A DNA stretch of 64,000 nucleotides from Clostridia bacterium. Lineage in GTDB: Bacteria > Bacillota > Clostridia > Peptostreptococcales > Anaerovoracaceae. Below, in pieces: positions 9,491 to 17,866 of the stretch (the stretch's first letter is position 1; every line of letters starts with the position of its first letter). The notes beneath the pieces are model-generated. The model saw nothing but the letters and a program-made list of their open reading frames with translations, was not told the DNA's origin and did not search any database. The DNA lies in assembly GCA_902363595.1 (NCBI GenBank), contig CABJAP010000005.1, positions 1-64,000 of the forward strand, given 5' to 3'. Made by a program: the position numbers and the translations under genes.

Positions 9491-9604
9491 AATCTCCTTC
9501 TGCTGATTCAATAATATCTACCATACAAGCATAGCATACCCCCGGGCAAGCGGGAAGACAATGATACTGATACAACCTCTCACAAAAAAAGATATCAAAT
9601 TTCT

Positions 9605-9659
9605 TTAACTGGATATCGCTTTTTCAGACTTCCCACCTAATAAAAAAGGAACGTATAAT
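9605..9659 (+). promoter_or_regulatory. Candidate LysR-type promoter of permease/enoate reductase run
   Basis: Contains GATATC then, five bases later, TTCAGACTTC. The same TATC-N5-TTCAGACTTC arrangement is found upstream of the zinc dehydrogenase near 30.8 kb and the aldehyde oxidoreductase near 34.0 kb. A TATAAT lies at 9654, 50 bases before the permease start. A TTCCCA at 18-base spacing could serve as -35. The regulator assignment is inferred. Confidence 0.45.
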
Positions 9660-9708
9660 GGACATAGAGTAAAAGAAAGGAACATGTTGAAGGCAGAAGG
9701 TGTTGGCA

Positions 9709-10899
9709 ATGGGAAAAAAGACATTCATATGCGTATTTTTGGTTATCGCGATAGAAGGGATCGATTTGAGCACTTTATCGGTGGCGCTCACAGTGATCAG
9801 CGGTGAATTTGGCTTATCATCCATTCAGGCGGGAATGATTTTTTCCATCAGTACGGCCGGAATGCTGGCGGGCGGAGTGGCATGCGGCTGGTTTGCCGAT
9901 CGTTTCGGACGGCTTAAGACCATGCAGGCAGCGACGCTGACCTTTACGGTATGTATCTGCCTATCGGTCCTCACAAGCAGCTTTACCCTGTTTTGTATCA
10001 TTCGCTTCTTTTCGTCCGCGGGGATGTCGGGAGCATGGGCCGGTGGTACGGTCCTGGTTTCAGAATACATACCAACCTCGAGACGAAATACGGTTTTGGG
10101 CTTGATCCAGGGAGCCAATGCGGTTGGTTCCTTTGCAGCTACTCTGCTCAATGGCGTCATCACCCCGGTCTTTGGATGGAGACCGATCGTACTGCTGGCT
10201 GCAGCCTGCGGCGTGGTCATTCTGATTTTTACCCGCTCCCTGACAGAACCCCCGGTCTTTGCCACGCACAATAAACAAAAAGGCGCAAAAGCAGGCAGCT
10301 TGAAGCTGATTCTTGCAGACCGGCGATGCAGGAGAAATCTTGTAAAATGGATATGCTGCTCTATGTTTCTCATGGCTGGGTTCTACGGAACCAATACCTG
10401 GCTTCCAACTTATATGACCTCGGAGTTTGATTTGGAATTCCGATCCATGACTTACTTTATCGCCGGAAACTACGCCATGGTTTTCATTGGCAAAATGCTG
10501 GCAGGAGTTTTGTCGGATAAGATCGGCAGGAAAAAAGTATGGTTTTCGGCTTGCATTTGTACGGCTGTCATACTGCCCATTGTGATTAACCTGGCGACAG
10601 CGGATAACGTGGGTATCATTTTACTTGCTTTCGGATTGTTTTACGGAGCTCCGATGGCACTATGCTCCACCTTTATGAGCGAATCCTTTCCCACAGAATG
10701 CAGAGCGCTGGGAACGGCTCTTTCCTATAATCTGGGCAGGATCGGCGCTATGCTATCACCTGTGATCATTGGCGCCATTGCAGCAGGTAACCATTCCTAT
10801 TCCATGGGATTCATGCTCATCGCGGGTTTCTATTTTGTATGCGGGTGCGTGGTGCTGTTCATCAAAGAAAAACAGTTTGACCCCCAGGGCCGCAGTTGA
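9709..10899 (+). CDS. MFS permease (AAHS/sugar-acid-like)
   Basis: Major facilitator superfamily transporter of 396 residues and about twelve helices. The typical GxxxDRxGRRK-like loop is seen as ADRFGRLKTM near residue 66, with a second copy SDKIGRKKV near residue 270, as in proton-driven importers of aromatic and other organic acids. The start was put at the ATG eight bases after AGAAGG. It is first in a same-strand run with enoate reductase 1, an MBL hydrolase, an OFA-type MFS and a YitT protein. Substrate unknown; import of the enoate reductase's substrate is the natural guess. Confidence 0.85.
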   Translation: MGKKTFICVFLVIAIEGIDLSTLSVALTVISGEFGLSSIQAGMIFSISTAGMLAGGVACGWFADRFGRLKTMQAATLTFTVCICLSVLTSSFTLFCIIRFFSSAGMSGAWAGGTVLVSEYIPTSRRNTVLGLIQGANAVGSFAATLLNGVITPVFGWRPIVLLAAACGVVILIFTRSLTEPPVFATHNKQKGAKAGSLKLILADRRCRRNLVKWICCSMFLMAGFYGTNTWLPTYMTSEFDLEFRSMTYFIAGNYAMVFIGKMLAGVLSDKIGRKKVWFSACICTAVILPIVINLATADNVGIILLAFGLFYGAPMALCSTFMSESFPTECRALGTALSYNLGRIGAMLSPVIIGAIAAGNHSYSMGFMLIAGFYFVCGCVVLFIKEKQFDPQGRS

Positions 10900-10975
10900 T
10901 CCGGGAGATGATGGATAAAAACAGCCAGGCGCGGATAATTTTAAGACGTTTCAAGAAAATTGATTGGAGGAAAAC

Positions 10976-12904
10976 ATGAAGCATAAAAATCTTTTTAAAG
11001 AAGGTAAAATCGGAAATCTGGCCATTTCCAGCCGGGTGATTATGGCGCCCATGGGGGCCAAGAGCGATCCGGACGGCGGCTTTTGCACAAGAGACATCGA
11101 TTACTTTGTAGAGCGGGCAAAAGGCCGCGTCGGCATGATTATCACCGGCAGAGTGGCCTGTTCCACAAAATATGAAATGCGGTCTCATCATGTGCTGGAT
11201 AATTATCATCAGGTAAATCGGCTGGCGATGCTGTGCGAAAAAGTGCACCACTATGGAACAAAGCTTTGCGTTCAGATCGGACCGGGGCTGGGGCGGCTGG
11301 TTCATCAGGATCCTTTTACACCGCCTTATTCGGCCAGCGCGGTTCCTTCCCATTACTATCCGAACTTGAAGTGCAAGCCTTATGAAAAAGAGGACATCAA
11401 CTATCTGGCCTGGGCGACGGGTTTTTCCGCATCCCTTGCAAAGCGTGCGGGAGCCGACGCAGTGGAACTCCACGCTTATGGCGGCTATCTGCTGGATCAG
11501 TTCATGTCCACCCTTTATAACAAAAGAACCGATGAATACGGCGGCAGCCTGGAAAATCGGATGCGGTTTACTCTGGAATGTATTGAGCAGATCCAGGAGC
11601 AGTGCGGAAAAGATTTCCCCTTGATCGTTAAGTTTACGGCAGATCAGGCCTGCGAAGGGGGCCGGCAGCTCCCCGAAGGGATCGAAATCGCCAAAATGCT
11701 GGAAGCAGCAGGCGTACAGGCTCTCCATGTGGATAAAGGCTGCTATGAGTGCTGGTATACGCAGATCCCCACGGTTTACGGAAAAGAAGCGCTCCAGCTT
11801 GAGGATGGGGCAGCAGTTAAAGCGGCAGTTCATATCCCGGTAATCGGCCACGGAAAACTTAATCGGGCTGCGCTTGCAGAGCGGGTGATAAAGGAAGAAA
11901 AGCTGGATTTTGTCGCCATGGCTCACCAAATGATTTCCGATCCCTATTGGGCGCAGAAAGTTAAAGAAGAACGGCTTGACGACATTGTTCCATGTATCGG
12001 CTGCAATGAATGTCTGTATGGCAGCCATCAGGGAAAAGATCACAGCTGCGCGGTCAATCCGAGGGCGCTGCGGGAAGCCGATTATCCGGTCATGCCTGCG
12101 GAAGAAAAAGATTCGGTGCTGGTCATCGGCGGCGGTCCCGGCGGCATGGAGGCTGCCATTACCGCAGTGCGCAGAGGTTTTAGAGTGGAACTATGGGAAA
12201 AAGACGGCGATCTGGGCGGAAATTTGCGAACAGCCGGCGCGCCTTCCTTCAAACAGGATGTGATTCGCTATAAAGATTATTTGATCGGACAGATAAACAA
12301 GCTGCCGATTAAAGTGAAGCTGAATTACCCGGCTACAGCCAAGACAGTAGAAGAAGGTGACTTTGATAAAGTAATCCTGGCCAGCGGCGCTGCGCCGTTT
12401 ATTCCGCCCATACCGGGCGCGGATAAAGACCATGTCAAGGAAGCCATGAACGTGCTGCTGGGCAGAGAAGATCTGGGCAAAAAACTGGTCGTCATCGGCG
12501 GCGGCCTTGTGGGCTGCGAGGTGGCGCTTCATCTGAATGAAGAGGCCGGGCAGGTGACGATTGTCGAAATGCTGGATGATATTCTGGCCGTAGCCCAGCA
12601 TTGCCAGAATAATGATGCGGAACTGAGAAAAATGATTGCAGATTCCAATATCAATGTACTGGTTAAGACCAAGACCACCTGCATCACAGACGATTATGTG
12701 GAGGTTTGCGGCCCGGACGGCGTTTCACAGAAGATTCCTTGTGATAACGTAATTATCGCTGCTGGTTTTCGCACCAACCATCAACTGGAGGAAGAATTGA
12801 AAGAGCTTTTGGAGGATCATTTGCTGGTGATCGGCGATGCGGTGGCGCCCCGTAAGATCTATACGGCCGTCCATGAAGGATTCCATGCGGCCCGGTTAAT
12901 TTAA
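10976..12904 (+). CDS. 2,4-dienoyl-CoA/enoate reductase-like flavoenzyme, paralog 1
   Basis: Cytosolic reductase of 642 residues with the layout of FadH, 2-enoate reductase and BaiCD/BaiH: an old-yellow-enzyme FMN barrel (about 1-340), a 4Fe-4S site, then FAD and NAD(P) Rossmann domains (VIGGGPGGMEAA near 384, VVIGGGLVGCEVA near 507). The barrel signature NKRTDEYGGSLENR is intact. The cluster cysteines CIGCNEC then C eleven residues later show a CxxCxxC spacing, one residue shorter than FadH. It would reduce an activated C=C bond. The ATG follows TTGGAGG; a permease lies upstream and an MBL hydrolase 36 bases downstream. Substrate not known. Confidence 0.88.
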   Translation: MKHKNLFKEGKIGNLAISSRVIMAPMGAKSDPDGGFCTRDIDYFVERAKGRVGMIITGRVACSTKYEMRSHHVLDNYHQVNRLAMLCEKVHHYGTKLCVQIGPGLGRLVHQDPFTPPYSASAVPSHYYPNLKCKPYEKEDINYLAWATGFSASLAKRAGADAVELHAYGGYLLDQFMSTLYNKRTDEYGGSLENRMRFTLECIEQIQEQCGKDFPLIVKFTADQACEGGRQLPEGIEIAKMLEAAGVQALHVDKGCYECWYTQIPTVYGKEALQLEDGAAVKAAVHIPVIGHGKLNRAALAERVIKEEKLDFVAMAHQMISDPYWAQKVKEERLDDIVPCIGCNECLYGSHQGKDHSCAVNPRALREADYPVMPAEEKDSVLVIGGGPGGMEAAITAVRRGFRVELWEKDGDLGGNLRTAGAPSFKQDVIRYKDYLIGQINKLPIKVKLNYPATAKTVEEGDFDKVILASGAAPFIPPIPGADKDHVKEAMNVLLGREDLGKKLVVIGGGLVGCEVALHLNEEAGQVTIVEMLDDILAVAQHCQNNDAELRKMIADSNINVLVKTKTTCITDDYVEVCGPDGVSQKIPCDNVIIAAGFRTNHQLEEELKELLEDHLLVIGDAVAPRKIYTAVHEGFHAARLI

Positions 12905-12940
12905 ATGTAATTGTTTTTAGGCGTGAAGGGAGAGCCTGAT

Positions 12941-13723
12941 ATGAATACACAAAAACCGACTTATACCATTAAACCATTATATTTGGGAGAGCTGACAGAA
13001 TACGAAAAATCCATGCACACCTACCGGGCGGACTACGAAGTGAAGGTCAATTCACCGTTTCTGGCATTTCTCGTACAGGGAGACGGCCTGAATATCCTTG
13101 TCGATACCGGACCAAAGGATATAGAGCGGGTCAAAAAAAATCACGGCCACGTAAAAGTCAAACTGCCGCCGGAGCAAAAGCTGATGACGGTACTCGAACG
13201 CCACGGGCTGACAGCCGAGGATATCGATTTTATCATTTGCACCCATCTCCATTGGGACCACTGTCAGAACAATGACTGTTTCCCAGGGAAAAAAGTATAT
13301 GTGCAGAAAAAAGAAGTCCGCTATGCCATCGATCCGCTGCTGGTCCATTATTATACGTATGAAGCCCCGGAGGCCGGACTGGTTCCCATATGGGCAACTG
13401 CCGGAAACAAATTGGTGATTGTCGATGGGGATGTTGAAATTATTCCGGGTATTGAGGTAATCCTCACACCTGGACACAGCCCCGGGTCGCAGTGCGTTCG
13501 TGTCAATACAACACAGGGAAAGTATCTGATTGCCGGGGATACGGTCAATCTCTATGAAAACTGGTACGGAAACGAATTATATGACCATATTCCGGGAGGC
13601 ATTCATGTGAATTTGGCTGAGGTGGAGGCATCTTTCGCTAAACTGGATAATACGGAGTTCGTAGAAATCCTCCCAGGTCATGATATGAAGGTTCTGGCCC
13701 ATGCCAGCTACCCATATAAGTAA
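12941..13723 (+). CDS. Metallo-beta-lactamase-fold hydrolase (AHL lactonase-like)
   Basis: Dinuclear zinc hydrolase of 260 residues. The HLHWDH motif (HxHxDH) is at about residues 105-110, the second-shell histidine is in TPGHSPGSQ, the bridging aspartate in IAGDT, and the last histidine in LPGHDM. This arrangement is that of the N-acyl homoserine lactonase branch, which opens lactones. The start ATG follows GGGAGAGCC. It lies between enoate reductase 1 and an OFA permease in one run, so opening of a cyclic ester intermediate is as likely as quorum quenching. Could also be a thioesterase-like member. Confidence 0.85.
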   Translation: MNTQKPTYTIKPLYLGELTEYEKSMHTYRADYEVKVNSPFLAFLVQGDGLNILVDTGPKDIERVKKNHGHVKVKLPPEQKLMTVLERHGLTAEDIDFIICTHLHWDHCQNNDCFPGKKVYVQKKEVRYAIDPLLVHYYTYEAPEAGLVPIWATAGNKLVIVDGDVEIIPGIEVILTPGHSPGSQCVRVNTTQGKYLIAGDTVNLYENWYGNELYDHIPGGIHVNLAEVEASFAKLDNTEFVEILPGHDMKVLAHASYPYK

Positions 13724-13759
13724 CAAAATTTGTCGATCAGAAATGGAGCACAGATAGCT

Positions 13760-14989
13760 ATGGATTTGACGAAAAAAAGATGGTTTATTTTAATAATTTA
13801 TTGCCTGATTAATCTCTGTATCGGGTCGATCTATGCATGGAGCGTTTTTTCGGTTCCCATGGAGGAGTTTCTCAACGAGACTTATCATCGGAATCTGAGC
13901 GACGGCAGTTTATCCATTGTCTTTATGGTGACCAGCACGCTGGCGCCCCTGGTGATGATTATCGGCGGCAGGCTCAACGATAAATTCGGGCCCAGATGGC
14001 TGATATTCTTTGGCGGCCTGCTCTTCGGCGGCGGGACATTTGCTTCCGGCTTTGCTGCGGATACGCCTTTTCTGATCGCAAGCTACGGAATTGGATGCGG
14101 TGCGGGAATGGGGCTGGTCTACTCCTGTACCATCGGCAATTCCATCAAGTTTTTTCCCGATAAGCGGGGACTGGCCGGGGGAATCGCAACCGCCAGCTAT
14201 GGGATCAGCTCTATTTTAGTTCCGCCCATAGCGAGTGGACTGATCAACGCCATAGACGTGGTGCATGCCTTTCATATACTGGGTATCGCGTTTCTTTTGA
14301 TTATCTGCGCCGGAGCCTTTCTGGTTGATCAGTGTCCGCAAGGGTTTGAGCCTGCCGGATGGGAGGGTCCGCAAAGCGGCTCAGCCTCCAACCAAACCCC
14401 GTCTGAATTTACGTGGCAGGAAATGATCAGAACACCGATTTTCTATGTGATGATGCTGATCCTTATGTGCGGCACTCTGAGCGGCATGATGTGCATTTCC
14501 CAGACCTCCGGCGTTGCGCAGCAGATGATCGGATTGTCCGTTTCCACAGCGGCCCTCTGTGTATCCCTCTTATCCTTGTTCAATACAGGGGGAAGGGTGG
14601 CCGCTGGTTTTCTTTCGGATCGGATCGGGAGAGTGCATACCCTTACCATTGGTTTTATTTTATCCCTTGGGGGCTTGCTGCTGCTGTTTGTTTCCAATGC
14701 CAATATGACGATTACCTTTTATGGGGCTATTGCTTTGATCGGCCTCAGCTATGGCTCGATTATGGGAACTTTTCCCGCTTTTACTGCGGACCGGTTCGGC
14801 AGTAAAAACAACAGCGTCAATTATGGAATTATGTGCATCGGCTATTCCATCGCAGGTTTTGTCGGGCCCATGATTATGCGGACCATGTATGCCAGGCAGG
14901 GCGTGTATAACAATGCCTTCCTGGTTGCCGCATTGTTTACGCTGACCGGGCTGTTATTGATTTGGATTTACAAGAGGAAGCGCACATGA
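13760..14989 (+). CDS. MFS permease, oxalate/formate antiporter (OFA) type
   Basis: Membrane carrier of about 409 residues and twelve helices. The first helix contains GSIYAWSVF, the hallmark of the OFA branch, and helices 2-3 are joined by RLNDKFGPR. The start was put at the ATG behind ATGGAGC, 30 bases inside the longest frame. It is the second permease of the same run and belongs to a different branch from the first. One might import substrate and the other exchange or export a carboxylate product. The conserved charged residue needed for oxalate transport was not checked. Confidence 0.82.
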   Translation: MDLTKKRWFILIIYCLINLCIGSIYAWSVFSVPMEEFLNETYHRNLSDGSLSIVFMVTSTLAPLVMIIGGRLNDKFGPRWLIFFGGLLFGGGTFASGFAADTPFLIASYGIGCGAGMGLVYSCTIGNSIKFFPDKRGLAGGIATASYGISSILVPPIASGLINAIDVVHAFHILGIAFLLIICAGAFLVDQCPQGFEPAGWEGPQSGSASNQTPSEFTWQEMIRTPIFYVMMLILMCGTLSGMMCISQTSGVAQQMIGLSVSTAALCVSLLSLFNTGGRVAAGFLSDRIGRVHTLTIGFILSLGGLLLLFVSNANMTITFYGAIALIGLSYGSIMGTFPAFTADRFGSKNNSVNYGIMCIGYSIAGFVGPMIMRTMYARQGVYNNAFLVAALFTLTGLLLIWIYKRKRT

Positions 14990-15034
14990 AGGCGGAGCGC
15001 AGTTAGGTGCAAGATTATGAAAGGAAGAAGAAAG

Positions 15035-15955
15035 ATGGTTCGGGAGAAGATCAAATATTGGAAAGAGAACACCTTTACAAAGAAAAAAATAAACACCTTT
15101 TTAAAGGATTTTGTCATATTGCTGGCGGCCTGCTGCATCAGCGCATTTTCTACGGTGGGCGTTCTGATTCCCAATGGACTTACCTCGGGCGGAATCACCG
15201 GCATCATCCGTATCATTCAAAATTTTGTCGATGTGGATTTTTCCATACTATATTATGGAGCCTCATTTCTTGTACTCGTTTTAGTAGCGATATTTATGGG
15301 GTGGAAGGAGCTGCGAAAGATTTTGCTGCTATCGGTCATGTACCCGGCCGTGCTGATGGTCTTTGAACACTTAGATATCCAGCTGCTGGAGTCCAATGAC
15401 ACCATTTTGGCAGCGGTATTCTGCGGGGTGTTTGTAGGAACCTTTGTCGGGCTTGTATTCTGGCGGGGTTACGCTTCCGCGGGGATGGACGCCATTGCAA
15501 AGATTCTCAGGAAGAAACGGTTCCCCGGAGTCAGTCCCAGCAAAATCCTGCTCTGCATGGATGCGATAGTGATCATTGCTTCGGCTTTTGTGTACGATCG
15601 GAACATCGCGCTCTATGCGCTGATCACCCAAGTGATCGCCACCAAGACATCGGAAATCATTTTGTTTGGAATGGAAAGCAAGATTGTGGAACTCACCATT
15701 CTTACTACCCAGAGAAACGTAATCACGGAGTATATTATCAAAGAGCTGCACAGAGGTGTTACCAGCGCTGCGGTAAGAGGGGAGTACAGCGACAGAAATA
15801 TGCGTCAGCTGATCCTTCTCTGCTCGCCCCGTGAAAGTATCCTCATTAAGAAAAAGCTGGCGGAAATCGATGCCAACGCTTTTGTAACGGTGACCAAGGT
15901 GGAAACCGTTTGGGGAGGAACGGGCAAAGGATTCAGCGATATTGTGAAGGATTGA
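15035..15955 (+). CDS. YitT-family membrane protein with DUF2179 domain
   Basis: About 306 residues: five to six membrane helices (residues 25-200; the first contains VILLAACCISAFS and is followed by PNGLTSGGITGI), then a soluble DUF2179 domain (about 215-300; RGVTSAAVRGEYS). Function of the family is unknown; it is widespread and multi-copy in Firmicutes. An alternative ATG 18 bases upstream exists, but AAAGGAAGAAGAAAG favours this one. It ends the run that starts with the permease at 9.7 kb, after which a toxin-antitoxin promoter begins. Confidence 0.85.
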   Translation: MVREKIKYWKENTFTKKKINTFLKDFVILLAACCISAFSTVGVLIPNGLTSGGITGIIRIIQNFVDVDFSILYYGASFLVLVLVAIFMGWKELRKILLLSVMYPAVLMVFEHLDIQLLESNDTILAAVFCGVFVGTFVGLVFWRGYASAGMDAIAKILRKKRFPGVSPSKILLCMDAIVIIASAFVYDRNIALYALITQVIATKTSEIILFGMESKIVELTILTTQRNVITEYIIKELHRGVTSAAVRGEYSDRNMRQLILLCSPRESILIKKKLAEIDANAFVTVTKVETVWGGTGKGFSDIVKD

Positions 15956-16026
15956 GCGGCTATGCCTGCTAGCTATAAAGCGGTTCTCCTAAAGAGCGGC
16001 TGACCTGGATATCGGAGATGATCATC

Positions 16027-16069
16027 TTGACATAGCAATCACTTTGTAATACAATTGTATTACAAAGTG
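16027..16069 (+). promoter_or_regulatory. Toxin-antitoxin promoter with perfect palindromic operator
   Basis: TTGACA and TACAAT are separated by 17 bases. The -10 box sits in the centre of a perfect 30-base palindrome (half-site CACTTTGTAATACAA, positions 16040-16069) that ends just before the ribosome site of the antitoxin gene. This is the expected layout for autorepression by a RelB/DinJ dimer. Confidence 0.85.
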
Positions 16070-16081
16070 AGGAGGGATTTT

Positions 16082-16354
16082 ATGGCGAAAGAGGCAACCT
16101 TGCAGGTCCGTATGGATGCGGATCTAAAAGAAAAAGTGGAAACCCTGTATCGCGATATGGGCACTTCTTTTGCAGAAGCAGTGCGTATTTTCGCGCAGCA
16201 GAGTGTACGTGAAAATGGTATGCCCTTTGTGGTGACGGCTAATAAAAAGAATACGTATGGCCGCCTTTCAGGCTTCGCAGATCGAAGTTTAGTTGCAGAA
16301 GAGATGGGGGCCTATGAAAAGGCGATGGTTGAGAAGCATGAGAAGGCTGATTGA
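16082..16354 (+). CDS. RelB/DinJ-family antitoxin
   Basis: Ribbon-helix-helix protein of 90 residues. The N-terminus LQVRMDADLKEKVETLY followed by GTSFAEAVRIFAQQ is the DNA-binding fold of DinJ/RelB antitoxins; the C-terminal half would wrap the toxin. The ATG follows GAGGAGG. A perfect palindromic operator lies immediately upstream, and the toxin gene overlaps its 3' end by 17 bases. It should repress its own promoter and neutralise a partner. Unusually, the partner is a PIN-type rather than a RelE-type protein, and that partner is internally shortened. Confidence 0.88.
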   Translation: MAKEATLQVRMDADLKEKVETLYRDMGTSFAEAVRIFAQQSVRENGMPFVVTANKKNTYGRLSGFADRSLVAEEMGAYEKAMVEKHEKAD

Positions 16355-16598
16355 TGCAAATATTATTTTGCGCTATCTTTTGGGAGACCACCCGCAGATG
16401 TCGGCAGAAGCAAAGAAAATTATTGAAAAGGGTGCATTTACGCTTTCGGAGGTGATTGCGGAGGTCGTATATGTGCTGAAAGGCGTATATGCGGAAACAT
16501 CCTTGGATTTTGTTGATTGTATTCTTATCGCGAGAAACCGCCTGCTGCATGATAACGTCATAACGTTCGATAAAAAATTGAATAAGATGCTGAAATAG
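16338..16598 (+). CDS. PIN-domain toxin with internal deletion (probably inactive)
   Basis: 86 residues. It opens with the PIN signature LIDANIILRYLLGDHP and ends with LDFVDCILIARN and TFDKKLN, so the acidic residues D, E, D, D of the nuclease site are all present. In intact PIN toxins about 40-50 residues lie between the VYVLKGVY helix and the ETxLDFVDC block. Here VYVLKGVY is joined straight to AETSLDFVDC in frame, and the protein is far below the usual 130 residues. The fold's middle helices are missing, so ribonuclease activity is doubtful. The start was chosen at MRRLID inside the antitoxin's end; an upstream ATG in frame adds 15 unlikely residues. Confidence 0.75.
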   Translation: MRRLIDANIILRYLLGDHPQMSAEAKKIIEKGAFTLSEVIAEVVYVLKGVYAETSLDFVDCILIARNRLLHDNVITFDKKLNKMLK

Positions 16599-16610
16599 CA
16601 AAAAAGGGAA

Positions 16611-16643
16611 GCGCTTGGTATGAACATATGCCGGGCGTTTTTT
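16611..16643. terminator. Intrinsic terminator after toxin gene
   Basis: GCGCTTGGTAT pairs (with wobble pairs) to ATGCCGGGCG across a GAAC loop and is followed by six T residues. It lies between the convergent PIN and MBL genes. Confidence 0.7.
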
Positions 16644-16673
16644 CGTGGTGCGTACCGAGGCTTCCCCGTCCGA

Positions 16674-17696
16674 TCAGCGGTACCTGTAAAATCCGCCGCT
16701 GAATGTCTGTTCAATCTTTTTTTGAAACCGCAGATAATCCAAGTGGCACAGACATTCCCCAAAAGCGTAGCGCAGCAGGGGAAGGGGAATACCCCTGGTT
16801 CCTCTTGGTCTGCGAATCTTCCAGGAAAGCAGCCGGGTGATCTCCAGGGCTGTTTTGCCAGGGTAGAGCTTAACCAGCGATTCACATTCGTTAAGCCGCT
16901 GCTTATGATGTCTAATTTGCTCATCGATCCGTGCGGATAAGCTCCCTGGCTGGCGATGCCCGGGCAGGGCAATGGCTGCCGGGTAGTTCTGGAGCTTTTG
17001 CAGACTGTATAAATAGAGCCCTAGAATATTGGGGATCCCTGGCCAAGGAATAATGTTGGGCGAAATATCAAAGAGGATATGGTCGCCGGTAAACATCAGC
17101 CCGTGGGCTTCGTCCCAATAACACATGTGCCCGGGAGTGTGTCCGGGAGTGTGAATCGCAGTCAGGGTATAATCCCCGGCGGCAAAAGTCTGCCGATCAT
17201 CGACAGGTGAAAACTGCCCGGCAAAAAAGTCCGGTCCCTTGGATCCCGGCAGAGTAATGTACATCATTTTTTCAAATTCTTCATCAGAGAGACCTTCCGC
17301 AAGATAGCGGGGCCGCCTGGATTCCGTATAAACTTTCGGATCATCGCCAATACCAAAAAATTGATATTCCTGCGCCGGAACATATATTTTTCTCCATGGG
17401 TGGATCAAATCGGTTGCCGCACCCGAATGGTCGTTGTGAAAGTGGGTCAGCAGGATATCCGTTTTTTCCGGACGTACCCCCAGCAGAGACAGGCTGCTTC
17501 GGATCGTTTCGATACACGGCTCGGCCCGATATCCCGTATCGATGAGAAGGCTGCGGTCAGCTCCTCTGATCACGTAAGAATTGATGGTTCCCAGAGAACT
17601 TCCATTTAGTGGAATCTGAATTCGGTAAATGTCCTTGCATATCTCGGTAATATGCTCGTTTTCCTGTTTACGGTTGTTTAATATCTCCATTTTCAT
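16674..17696 (-). CDS. Metallo-beta-lactamase-fold hydrolase
   Basis: Zinc hydrolase of 340 residues. The HFHNDHSG motif is near residue 84, the second histidine is in HTPGHTPGHMCYW, the bridging aspartate in FTGDHILFD, and the last histidine in LPGHRQP. This is the glyoxalase II/thioesterase-like branch with an extra C-terminal helical domain (about 255-340). AGGCAGG precedes the ATG. It follows the PrpD and enoate reductase genes on the same strand, separated by a strong hairpin, so it may be read at reduced level from that operon. It is unlike the other MBL protein at 13 kb. Hydrolysis of a CoA thioester or ester is plausible. Confidence 0.82.
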   Translation of the reverse strand: MKMEILNNRKQENEHITEICKDIYRIQIPLNGSSLGTINSYVIRGADRSLLIDTGYRAEPCIETIRSSLSLLGVRPEKTDILLTHFHNDHSGAATDLIHPWRKIYVPAQEYQFFGIGDDPKVYTESRRPRYLAEGLSDEEFEKMMYITLPGSKGPDFFAGQFSPVDDRQTFAAGDYTLTAIHTPGHTPGHMCYWDEAHGLMFTGDHILFDISPNIIPWPGIPNILGLYLYSLQKLQNYPAAIALPGHRQPGSLSARIDEQIRHHKQRLNECESLVKLYPGKTALEITRLLSWKIRRPRGTRGIPLPLLRYAFGECLCHLDYLRFQKKIEQTFSGGFYRYR

Positions 17697-17803
17697 ACCT
17701 GCCTAACTGATTTTGCAGTAATCTTTATTTCTTACAGTATACGGCTTTTGCAAAAGAGAGGGAAGTCGAAGAATGTGATAGCAAGTTCAGGATTTTATAT
17801 AGC

Positions 17804-17839
17804 GGCGCTTTTACCGGGCAGATGAGGGATAAAAGCGCC
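17804..17839 (-). terminator. Hairpin downstream of PrpD gene
   Basis: GGCGCTTTTA and TAAAAGCGCC form a perfect 10-bp stem just after the PrpD stop on the minus strand. The following sequence is A/T-rich without a clean T-run, so partial termination or mRNA processing before the MBL gene is likely. Confidence 0.6.
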
Positions 17840-17866
17840 AATGCATGAAAGGAGTATCTGACTGAT

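Noticed and set aside
10862..12043. 393-codon minus-strand frame opposite enoate reductase 1
   Set aside because: It is fully antisense to a motif-complete gene, has no ribosome site and shows no recognisable family; it arises from codon bias of the real gene.
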